Assembly (NCBI RefSeq): GCF_900177725.1
Contig: NZ_FXAT01000001.1
Span: 372,001 to 436,000 of the forward strand
Source: Paraburkholderia susongensis
Lineage (GTDB): Bacteria; Pseudomonadota; Gammaproteobacteria; Burkholderiales; Burkholderiaceae
Direction: 5' to 3'
DNA: 64,000 nt
Below the pieces are notes generated by a model, which saw only the letters and a list, made by a program, of their open reading frames with translations, was not told the origin of the DNA and made no database searches. Positions 56,829 through 64,000 of this stretch are shown here, in pieces. Each line of letters begins with the position of its first letter. The stretch's first letter is position 1. The translations under genes were made by a program, and so were the position numbers.

Positions 56829-58145
56829 TTAGTTGAGCGCGTCGGCGCGGCCGTAGCGGCGCTCGACGTAATCGCTCACGATTTGCTGGAATTCCTGCGC
56901 GATGTTCTCGCCGCGCAGCGTCTTCACCTTCTCGCCGTCGATGAACACCGGCGCGGCCGGATTCTCGCCCGAGCCCGGCAGGCTGATGCCGATGTTGGCC
57001 TGCTTCGATTCGCCCGGACCGTTGACGATGCAGCCCATCACCGCGACGTGCATCTGCTCGACGCCGGGATACTGGTCGCGCCACACCAGCATCTGCTGGC
57101 GCAGATAGGTCTGGATCTGCGACGCGAGTTCCTGGAACAGCGTGCTCGTGGTGCGGCCGCAGCCGGGGCATGCGATCACCATCGGCGTGAACGAGCGCAG
57201 GCCCATCGTTTGCAGGATTTCCTGGCCGACGATCACTTCGCCGGTGCGCGACGCGCCCGGTTCCGGCGTCAGCGAAATACGGATCGTGTCGCCGATGCCC
57301 TGCTGCAGCAGCACCGACAGCGCCGCCGTCGACGCGACGATGCCCTTCGAGCCCATGCCCGCTTCAGTCAGGCCCAGGTGCAGCGCGAAGTCGCAGCGGC
57401 GTGCGAGCTCACGGTACACCGCGATCAGGTCCTGCACGCCGCTCACCTTGCACGACAGGATGATCTTGTCGCGCCCGAGGCCGAGTTCGACCGCGCGTTC
57501 CGCCGAGCCGATCGCCGACTGGATCAGCGCCTCGTACATCACGCTTTGCGCTTCCCACGGCGTGGCGCGCGAGGCGTTTTCGTCCATCATCTTCGCGAGC
57601 AGGTCCTGATCGAGACTGCCCCAGTTGACGCCGATCCGTACCGGCTTGTCGTACTTCACGGCCGCTTCGATCATCTGCGCGAACTGCGTGTCGCGCTTTG
57701 CGCCATGGCCGACGTTGCCCGGGTTGATCCGGTACTTGGACAGCGACTCCGCGCAGCCGGGATAGTCACGCAGCAGCAGATGGCCGTTGTAGTGGAAATC
57801 GCCCACGAGAGGCACCGACACGCCCATGCGGTCGAGCTGCTCGCGGACCGCAGGCACCGCCGCCGCCGCTTCCGGCGTATTCACGGTAATGCGCACCAGT
57901 TCGGAGCCGGCCTGCGCGAGGTCCTTGATCTGGATCGCGGTGCCGATCGCGTCGGCAGTGTCGGTGTTGGTCATCGACTGGATGCGCACCGGCGCATCGC
58001 CGCCGATGGTCACGAGCTGGCCGCCCCAACGGACGTTGACCGCATGCGACTTGCGCCGCATCGCGGGACCGCCGAACACCGGCTCGCCTGAAACGATCTT
58101 GCTACTGGATTGGGATTGAGCTTCGGATTGCATCGAAAAACCCAT
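56829..58145 (-). CDS. ispG: 4-hydroxy-3-methylbut-2-enyl diphosphate synthase
   Basis: A 438-residue IspG, the iron-sulfur enzyme of the non-mevalonate isoprenoid pathway. Cluster ligands are in [12 protein letters not shown] and [11 protein letters not shown], and the barrel starts [20 protein letters not shown]. It lies between a terminator (58186) and hisS. ATG 58133 is an alternative start four codons later. Confidence 0.96.
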   Translation of the reverse strand: MGFSMQSEAQSQSSSKIVSGEPVFGGPAMRRKSHAVNVRWGGQLVTIGGDAPVRIQSMTNTDTADAIGTAIQIKDLAQAGSELVRITVNTPEAAAAVPAVREQLDRMGVSVPLVGDFHYNGHLLLRDYPGCAESLSKYRINPGNVGHGAKRDTQFAQMIEAAVKYDKPVRIGVNWGSLDQDLLAKMMDENASRATPWEAQSVMYEALIQSAIGSAERAVELGLGRDKIILSCKVSGVQDLIAVYRELARRCDFALHLGLTEAGMGSKGIVASTAALSVLLQQGIGDTIRISLTPEPGASRTGEVIVGQEILQTMGLRSFTPMVIACPGCGRTTSTLFQELASQIQTYLRQQMLVWRDQYPGVEQMHVAVMGCIVNGPGESKQANIGISLPGSGENPAAPVFIDGEKVKTLRGENIAQEFQQIVSDYVERRYGRADALN

Positions 58146-58185
58146 TTACGCCGCAAGCGCTACACAAAAACGCAGCGCCTGAATT

Positions 58186-58218
58186 GAAAAAGCGCCGCGG
58201 ACCGGTTGGCCGCGGCGC
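58186..58218 (-). terminator. Terminator of rodZ
   Basis: GCGCCGCGG, 9-base loop, CCGCGGCGC, then a T-run on the minus strand, between rodZ and ispG. Confidence 0.85.
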
Positions 58219-58230
58219 ATACCGTATCTG

Positions 58231-59319
58231 TCACGGCAACGCGAAACGCGCCACGTTGCCTTTGGCTGCTGCATATTTCGCCGGATCGACCGGCTGGCCG
58301 TCGAGCGTCAGCGACTCGAGACCGGCCTTGTTGCCAACTGTTACCTTGAACGGCGCAACGCCCGTCACTTCCTTCGTGTCGCCCGCATGCACGAGACCGG
58401 AGAACAGTTCCTTGCCGTCCTTGCCGCGCACGCTGAACCAGCTGTCCTGCGTCACGCTCAGCGCGACGCTCGACTCGCCCGGCGCAGGCGTGACTGCCGG
58501 CGCCGATGCGCCTGCCACGACCGCCGGAGCGCTCGCGCCTGCGGCCTGAACTTGCGAACCCGCCTTGGGCGCGGCCGCCGTTGCCGTAGTTGTCCCCGGC
58601 GCCGGCGCCGTGCCGGTGGCAAGCGGCGCGGGCATCGGCGTGCCCGGTGCGGCATTGTCAGCCGTGGCCGCCGCTTCAGGCGCCGATGCGCCCTCCTGCT
58701 CCGGAGCCGCTGCCGGACCTTGCGCCACCGCCTCCGATGCGCCCGTTTCGCTGCTCGTCGGACCGTTCGCGCTCGCCTTCAGACGCGCGAGCCACGCGGA
58801 CGAATCGCCGCCATTGGTACGCCACATGCCAAGCGCGATGACCGCGACGATGATCGCCGCAATACCCCACAGCCACGAACGGCTCTTGCGCCCACTGTCA
58901 CCGAGTGTCAGCGAAACCCTGCCGCGCGGCAAATCCTTGCCCGAGGACGCCGGCATCGACAGATCCGGCGCCGGCACGCCCTTCTCGCGGCGCAGCGCCG
59001 CCGTAAACGGCGCCGGATCGGCGCCGAGCATCTTCGCGTAGCTGCGCACCACGCCGAGCGCGAAAGTCGTGTCAGGCAGATGGCTGATATCGCCCGCCTC
59101 GAGCGCGCCCAGCTTGACGACGGACACCTTCAGACGAGCCGACACGTCCTCGATCGTCCAGCCCTTCGCCTCACGCAATTGGGTCAAGCGCGCGCCCACC
59201 GCCGCCAACGAATCGAGGGCCGGCTGCACGACAGGCTGCACCACCGCCCGCGCAACGGGTGCCGGGTGGTCTTCGTTCGTGCCTGTATCGTGCGGCTGCG
59301 GGTGCTGCGGCTCACTCAT
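58231..59319 (-). CDS. rodZ: Cell-shape protein RodZ
   Basis: A 362-residue protein in RodZ order: cytoplasmic helix-turn-helix (LTQLREAKGWTIEDVSARLK, residues 45-115), basic stretch, one membrane span (WLWGIAAIIVAVIALGMW, about 149-166), a low-complexity Ala/Pro-rich periplasmic linker and a beta-rich C-terminal DUF4115 domain (SVALSVTQDSWFSVRGKDG). It links MreB to the elongasome. Unlike in many relatives, no pilF gene lies between it and rlmN. Confidence 0.92.
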   Translation of the reverse strand: MSEPQHPQPHDTGTNEDHPAPVARAVVQPVVQPALDSLAAVGARLTQLREAKGWTIEDVSARLKVSVVKLGALEAGDISHLPDTTFALGVVRSYAKMLGADPAPFTAALRREKGVPAPDLSMPASSGKDLPRGRVSLTLGDSGRKSRSWLWGIAAIIVAVIALGMWRTNGGDSSAWLARLKASANGPTSSETGASEAVAQGPAAAPEQEGASAPEAAATADNAAPGTPMPAPLATGTAPAPGTTTATAAAPKAGSQVQAAGASAPAVVAGASAPAVTPAPGESSVALSVTQDSWFSVRGKDGKELFSGLVHAGDTKEVTGVAPFKVTVGNKAGLESLTLDGQPVDPAKYAAAKGNVARFALP

Positions 59320-59539
59320 CCCAAATCCTTTCGCGTCGATTCTTTTTCACTTTCGCAATCCGGACGGGCTCGAGCCTCGCCTCCGAATCGCAGACCGTTT
59401 ATAACAAAATGCGCGGCTCTGTGCGCCGCTTCCGATCGATTCTGCAAACTTTCTTTTCAAACGGCGGCGACATGAGGCATTTTTGCGCGCTCGCGGAATT
59501 TTCCGCGCGAGCGCCGACGGCCTCTGCCGCATCGCACGC

Positions 59540-60691
59540 TTACACGGCACGAACCTCGATCACCTTCGCCGCCTTCCCCGTACGCTCAGCAAGACGTGTA
59601 CGGTCTTTCACCGCACCGGCCAGCTGACCGCAGGCAGCATCGATATCGTCGCCGCGGGTCTTGCGCACCGTGGTGACGACGCCCGCGTCCATCAGCACTT
59701 GCGCAAACCGCCTGATCTGTTCCGGCTTCGAGCGGACGAGGCCCGACTCGGGGAACGGATTAAACGGGATCAGATTGAATTTGCACGGCACATTGCGCGT
59801 GACGGCGAGCAATTCGCGTGCATGCGCCTCGCTGTCGTTCACGCCGTCGAGCATGCAATATTCGAACGTGATGAAATCGCGCGGCGCGACTTTCAGATAG
59901 CGTTCGCACGCCGCCATCAATTCGCGCAACGGATACTTTTTGTTCAGAGGCACCAGCATGTCGCGCAACGCGTCGTTGGAGGCGTGCAACGACACCGCGA
60001 GCGCCACCGGCAGATCCGCGCCGAGCCGGTCCATCATCGGCACGACGCCCGACGTGGACAGCGTCACGCGCCGGCGTGAGAGGCCGTACGCGTTGTCGTC
60101 GAGCATCAGGCGCATGGCCGGCACGACCGCGTCGTAATTGAGCAGCGGCTCGCCCATGCCCATCATCACGACGTTCGTGACGACGCGCTCGCCCTTGCCG
60201 TCGCCGCCCATTGCGCGACCGGCCGCATCACCGCGCGACGCGCGCAGCGCAAACTCGGCCATGCGCAGCTGGCCGATGATTTCGCCTGTGGTGAGATTGC
60301 GGGAGAACCCCTGCTTGCCGGTCGAACAGAACCGGCAGTTGACCGCGCACCCGGCCTGCGACGACACGCACAGCGTGCCGCGCGTTTCTTCGGGGATGTA
60401 CACGGTTTCGACGGCATTGCCGTTGCCGACGTCGATGAGCCACTTGCGTGTGCCGTCGGCCGAAATATGGTCGCTGGCGATCCCGGGCATCGAGATCGTG
60501 GCGCGCCCCTTGAGCTTTTCGCGCAGGGACTTCGCCAGATCGGTCATGCCGTCGAAGTCGGCGGCGTTGTACTGATGAATCCAGCGCTGCAACTGTTTTG
60601 CGCGAAACGGCTTCTCGCCCAGGCTGTCGCAGTAGGCGACGAGCCCTTGGGCGTCGAGGTCGAGAAGGTTGACGGTGGAACTGCTCGTCAT
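59540..60691 (-). CDS. rlmN: Dual-specificity RNA methyltransferase RlmN
   Basis: A 383-residue radical SAM enzyme that C2-methylates A2503 of 23S rRNA and A37 of tRNAs. The cluster motif is [11 protein letters not shown], with an N-terminal accessory domain ([19 protein letters not shown]) and [10 protein letters not shown]. Start at 60691 with AGGA seven bases upstream, in preference to 60706. Probably cotranscribed with ndk upstream. Confidence 0.96.
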   Translation of the reverse strand: MTSSSTVNLLDLDAQGLVAYCDSLGEKPFRAKQLQRWIHQYNAADFDGMTDLAKSLREKLKGRATISMPGIASDHISADGTRKWLIDVGNGNAVETVYIPEETRGTLCVSSQAGCAVNCRFCSTGKQGFSRNLTTGEIIGQLRMAEFALRASRGDAAGRAMGGDGKGERVVTNVVMMGMGEPLLNYDAVVPAMRLMLDDNAYGLSRRRVTLSTSGVVPMMDRLGADLPVALAVSLHASNDALRDMLVPLNKKYPLRELMAACERYLKVAPRDFITFEYCMLDGVNDSEAHARELLAVTRNVPCKFNLIPFNPFPESGLVRSKPEQIRRFAQVLMDAGVVTTVRKTRGDDIDAACGQLAGAVKDRTRLAERTGKAAKVIEVRAV

Positions 60692-60911
60692 ATCGAATCC
60701 TGCCATTTCAGTGCGAGACTACGTTCATGCAACAAGCTGCATGAACGCAATGCCGTTCGCGCCCATTCCTGCTGCTTTTACCTTACTACTTTGCCGGCCC
60801 CCGCGTGCGATTCGTGCGATAAATCTGTTCGGTTGCACGGACCGCGCGCCGCGAGAGACGGCTTCACGCGCAGATTCGCGCAACTGCACGCCTCGCGTGA
60901 GCGCCCGGCGC

Positions 60912-61337
60912 TTAACGCGAGTAGACGTTGACTTGCGGGAAGAAGAATGCGATTTCGACCGCTGCCGTTTCTGCCGCGTCCGAACCATGCACCGCGTTGG
61001 CGTCGATGCTGTCGGCGAAGTCGGCGCGAATCGTGCCTTTCTCTGCCTTCTTCGGGTCCGTCGCACCCATCAGGTCGCGGTGCTTCAGGATCGCATTTTC
61101 GCCTTCCAGCACTTGCACGACGACCGGGCCCGAGATCATGAACTCGACGAGATCCTTGAAGAACGGACGTGCTGCATGCACGGCGTAGAACTTCTCGGCA
61201 TCAGCACGCGACAGGTGAACCATGCGCGATGCGGCGATCTTCAGACCCGCGTTTTCGAAACGGGTGTAGATCTGGCCGATCACGTTCTTGGCCACTGCGT
61301 CCGGCTTGATAATCGACAGAGTGCGTTCGATCGCCAT
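60912..61337 (-). CDS. ndk: Nucleoside diphosphate kinase
   Basis: A 141-residue NDP kinase equalising nucleoside triphosphate pools. The catalytic His is in [10 protein letters not shown]; residues [12 protein letters not shown] open the fold. Length equals the family. A TACAAT at 61389-61384 on the minus strand may be its -10 element. Confidence 0.97.
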   Translation of the reverse strand: MAIERTLSIIKPDAVAKNVIGQIYTRFENAGLKIAASRMVHLSRADAEKFYAVHAARPFFKDLVEFMISGPVVVQVLEGENAILKHRDLMGATDPKKAEKGTIRADFADSIDANAVHGSDAAETAAVEIAFFFPQVNVYSR

Positions 61338-61625
61338 AAAAACTCCAAAAAATTAAGAGGTTACAGATTCAAATGAATCCGCTATTGTAGCATGTTCCCG
61401 TGTATGATTGCGATTGGACCCTTACAGCACTGAAAGAATCCAGGCAAGGGATTCAAAATGCTGGTAGCGTAGGCTGCATGGGAGATTTCGAGGGGATTGA
61501 AACTCCCTGCCACCGCACTAATCTTAGATATGAACGCTTCGCGCCTCGTGTCTGAAACAACCGCCGGCGCTCCACGAATTACCGCATCACCTTCACGAAA
61601 CACGCTTCCGAGGTAAGGAGAGACC

Positions 61626-62324
61626 ATGAACGAACATCCGTATATGTTTGGCCGCAACGGTGCGGTTAGCACGGCCGAAACACGCAACCGCGTGCTACGG
61701 AACACCTACTGGCTGCTCGCGCTGTCCATGATTCCGACCGTGCTCGGCGCATGGGTCGGTCTCGCCACGGGCTTCTCGCTGTTCGCCGCCACCAGCCCGG
61801 CCATGAGCATGCTGGCGTTCTTCGCGATCGCCTTCGGCTTCATGTTCGCGATTCAGCGCACCAAAGACAGCGCCGTCGGCGTCTTCGTGCTGCTCGGCTT
61901 TACGTTCTTCATGGGCCTGATGCTGTCGCGCATCCTCGCGTTCGTGCTTGGCTTCTCCAACGGCCCGTCGCTCATCATGCTTGCGTTCGGTGGCACTGGT
62001 GTGATCTTCGCGGCCATGGCAACCATCGCCACGGTCAGCAAGCGCGACTTCTCGGGGCTCGGCAAGTGGCTCTTCATGGGCGTGATCGTGATCCTCCTCG
62101 CGTCGGTCGCGAACGTGTTCCTGCAACTGCCTGCGCTGATGCTCACGGTCTCGGTCATGGCAATCGTGATCTTCTCCGTCTACATCATGTTCGACGTGCA
62201 GCGGGTCGTGAACGGCGGCGAAACGAACTACATTACCGCAACGCTCGCGATCTACCTGGATCTGTACAACGTGTTCGTCAATCTGCTCGCGCTGCTCGGT
62301 ATTTTCGGCGGCAACCGCAATTAA
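61626..62324 (+). CDS. Bax inhibitor-1/YccA family membrane protein
   Basis: A 232-residue protein with seven membrane segments and the BI-1 signature (SVMAIVIFSVYIMFDVQRVV, ending in INLLALLGIF-type TM7). YccA in E. coli is an FtsH substrate and modulator; this copy lies in the same window as the FtsH modulators HflK and HflC. It is alone on the plus strand with a good ribosome site (AAGGAG). Confidence 0.93.
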   Translation: MNEHPYMFGRNGAVSTAETRNRVLRNTYWLLALSMIPTVLGAWVGLATGFSLFAATSPAMSMLAFFAIAFGFMFAIQRTKDSAVGVFVLLGFTFFMGLMLSRILAFVLGFSNGPSLIMLAFGGTGVIFAAMATIATVSKRDFSGLGKWLFMGVIVILLASVANVFLQLPALMLTVSVMAIVIFSVYIMFDVQRVVNGGETNYITATLAIYLDLYNVFVNLLALLGIFGGNRN

Positions 62325-62372
62325 GTCTGACTAGACACGCGACACGCGGCGCGCTCGAGCGCCGTGCCCAGC

Positions 62373-62408
62373 AAAAAGCCCATAACGAGCAATCGTTATG
62401 GGCTTTTT
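62373..62408 (+). terminator. Bidirectional terminator after yccA-type gene
   Basis: 16-bp perfect stem AAAAAGCCCATAACGA/TCGTTATGGGCTTTTT with GCAA tetraloop. It also lies 58 bp after the minus-strand hydrolase gene. Confidence 0.92.
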
Positions 62409-62465
62409 CGTTACATGGCCTCGCGCCGCAGGAAGCGCTCTGTCAGCACGAGCGTGGCGGCGCTG

Positions 62466-63239
62466 TCAAACCGTGAGCCACGCGAAGCCTTCGCTCTGTG
62501 ACGCCACCACCACCTCCGTGGACGCTGCGCCCAGCACGCCAGCCAACGCAGCCTGCGCCAACTCCGGCAGATTATTCTGCTGACTCAGATGCGCGGCAAC
62601 CAGATGCCGCAGACGAGAACGGTCGAGCGAGGCCAGAATGGCCGCTGCCGCGTCGTTGTTCAGATGCCCATGATCGCCGCCGATGCGCGCCTTCAGCGAC
62701 GGCGGATAACGGCTGCCCGCTAGCATCTGCACATCGTGATTGCATTCGAGCACAAGCGCATCGCAGCCGCTCAGCACCGCGCTGATATGCGGCGTGGACG
62801 TGCCGACGTCGGTCAGCACGCCGAGCCGGCTCGCGCCATTCGAAAACACGTACTGCAGCGGCTCGCGAGCGTCGTGCGGAACGGTGTAAGGGAGGACGCT
62901 GAGGTCGCCGATCGCCACCGCCTCGTCGCCCCACAGCACCTGCAGGTCGACATCGGCCTCGTCGGCACCGACCGCGCGCGCGGTCCCCCAGCTCATGTAC
63001 AACGGAATCGACCACTTGCGGGCCAGCGTCAACGCGCTGCCGATATGGTCGCTATGCTCGTGCGTAATCAGGATCGCGTCGAGGCCTTCGACGCTCGCGC
63101 CGAGCCGCGTCAGACGCCGCTCGACTTCCCGCGCGGAAAAACCGCAATCGAGCAGCACACGCGTAGTGGTCGCACCGCTTTGCGCTTCCACCAGCAGCGC
63201 GTTGCCTTCACTGCCGCTGCCGAGACTGGCGAAGCGCAC
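62466..63239 (-). CDS. Metallo-beta-lactamase-fold hydrolase (YycJ-like)
   Basis: A 257-residue MBL-fold protein: LGSGSEGNALLVEA at the start, zinc motif HEHSDH (residues 60-65), further ligands in LTDVGTST and ECNHD. This is close to YycJ/WalJ-type exonuclease-like proteins of Gram-positives; the substrate here is not known. 8 bp after bamC, so in its operon. Confidence 0.85.
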   Translation of the reverse strand: MRFASLGSGSEGNALLVEAQSGATTTRVLLDCGFSAREVERRLTRLGASVEGLDAILITHEHSDHIGSALTLARKWSIPLYMSWGTARAVGADEADVDLQVLWGDEAVAIGDLSVLPYTVPHDAREPLQYVFSNGASRLGVLTDVGTSTPHISAVLSGCDALVLECNHDVQMLAGSRYPPSLKARIGGDHGHLNNDAAAAILASLDRSRLRHLVAAHLSQQNNLPELAQAALAGVLGAASTEVVVASQSEGFAWLTV

Positions 63240-63247
63240 GGCCCCGC

Positions 63248-64000
63248 CTAGTTCAGTTGCGCGTGCAGCAGCGACACGATGCGCTGCGCGTCCGAGGACG
63301 TATCGATCTGGCCATTCGCGTCCACCACCGCGACCTGCGTCACGGTGTCACCCTTCGCGCGCACGTTGACGAGGAATTCCTGACCCGGCTTGCGCGACGA
63401 ATTGCCGCTATAGAACAGCTTGCCGAAGAGTCCCTCTTTCTTCAGCTCCTGCATCGAATCCGCGTAGCGCACGTAGTAGATGCCCTTCTCGCGGTCGCGG
63501 TTGTCGACGGTGAAGTTGGTGCGGTCGAGCGCGAGGCCCACACGCAACCATGCACGGTCGAACGACTCCTGCAGGTCGAGCGTCGAAACGCCCGCGTCCT
63601 GCTCGATCGTGGCCGGCGCGGTGGCCGGGTGTGCGTCGGTCAGCAGTTGCTTCGACTGCGCGTCGGTCAGGCCGAATTTCTGCATCAGCTTGGCGAGGAA
63701 CATCGCTTCGAGCGCCGGGTCGCGCGGACGCTCCTCCCAGCGCGACGACGTCTTGTCCTGCCCCGTCAGCACTTCTTCCATCGCGCTATGCGTGATCGAG
63801 ATGTCGGTCGTGCCAGCCGGCCCGCGCGACACGAGCGTGCGGAAGCTGTCGCGCGTGCCCGACGAATACGCGAAGTCGATGAGCTTGCCCACCGTGCGGC
63901 GGAACCAGTCGTCCGGGATGTTCGCGCGGTTTTCAGCCCAGTCGGTCGTCATGATGCCGGTGGCCGGCGCGTCGGTCTTCAGCGCGAAGCCGTTCTCCTG
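63248..64000 (-). CDS. bamC: Outer membrane assembly lipoprotein BamC, 5' end outside window
   Basis: Open minus-strand frame of 250 codons to the window edge with no start in the expected place; the N-terminal lipobox lies beyond the window. The visible part (NGFALKTDAPATGIMTTDW, ANIPDDWFRRTVGKLIDFAY, then the two helix-grip domains) matches BamC, a lipoprotein of the BAM complex. An ATG at 63952 is internal. Confidence 0.93.
   Translation of the reverse strand, partial: QENGFALKTDAPATGIMTTDWAENRANIPDDWFRRTVGKLIDFAYSSGTRDSFRTLVSRGPAGTTDISITHSAMEEVLTGQDKTSSRWEERPRDPALEAMFLAKLMQKFGLTDAQSKQLLTDAHPATAPATIEQDAGVSTLDLQESFDRAWLRVGLALDRTNFTVDNRDREKGIYYVRYADSMQELKKEGLFGKLFYSGNSSRKPGQEFLVNVRAKGDTVTQVAVVDANGQIDTSSDAQRIVSLLHAQLN

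Noticed and set aside
59486..59515. Hairpin between rodZ and rlmN (GCGCTCGCGG type arms)
   Set aside because: No T-tract follows on either strand, so it is not supported as a terminator.
61382..61705. 107-codon minus-strand frame upstream of and overlapping the yccA-type gene
   Set aside because: Covers the likely ndk/yccA promoter region, has no ribosome site and no recognisable sequence.

Overview
The window looks like a chromosome segment of a betaproteobacterium of the Burkholderiaceae (Paraburkholderia/Caballeronia/Burkholderia type). This rests on the high-GC codon use and on a housekeeping order typical of that family: ndk-rlmN-rodZ-ispG-hisS-yfgM-bamB-der-hfq-hflX-hflK-hflC-hisZ-purA, and cysS-alkA-accA-tilS next to lysC. 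I name family and genus from gene order and protein character only; no database was searched.

Region 1 (1 to about 12,906) is the early/lysogeny arm of a temperate prophage inserted at the 3' end of a tRNA-Ser(GCU) gene. Its structural genes are not present and must lie left of the window. A tyrosine integrase (11,500-12,756) sits beside the tRNA, with an AlpA-type excisionase/regulator facing it. The immunity region runs from about 3.25 to 5.87 kb and holds a small CI-like repressor, a divergent Cro/YdaS-like gene, a two-repeat Ltp-type candidate superinfection-exclusion protein, a zinc-ribbon membrane protein and a four-gene toxin-antitoxin-like operon. The operon includes a 59-residue BrnA-like gene too short for most gene lists. 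Two outward promoters of near-identical build (TTGCGW-17-TATCAT) bracket the region, each overlapped by a GATAG-N5-CTATC palindrome with a second copy 44-47 bp upstream. The leftward operon carries cro, a CII-like regulator, several small genes, a DUF1643 gene and a Toprim primase that runs off the window. The rightward operon carries a ParB-like protein and small phage genes. A 15-bp palindrome, GCAAAGT-N-ACTTTGC, occurs four times across the prophage inside coding sequence and was not seen elsewhere in the window.

Region 2 (12.9-35 kb): tRNA-Ser, lysC, then tilS-accA-alkA-cysS on the minus strand; TPR protein, ppiA, ppiB and lpxH on plus; cysE and trmJ on minus; suhB, lplT, mutS and an exported phosphoesterase-like gene on plus; slyD-type PPIase on minus; a ribosomal-oxygenase-like JmjC protein and an Ala/Ser-rich lipoprotein on plus.

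Region 3 (35-44 kb): DinG/YoaA-type helicase, a YdcH-like protein and an exported Gln-rich coiled-coil protein on minus; tex on plus; kup on minus.

Region 4 (44-64 kb): a long minus-strand run of core genes for purine and histidine metabolism, membrane protease control (HflKC), RNA chaperone Hfq, GTPases HflX and Der, outer-membrane assembly (bamB, bamC), isoprenoid synthesis (ispG), cell shape (rodZ), rRNA/tRNA modification (rlmN) and ndk. The plus-strand yccA interrupts it, followed by a metallo-beta-lactamase-fold hydrolase and a 5'-truncated bamC. Strong intrinsic terminators punctuate these blocks.
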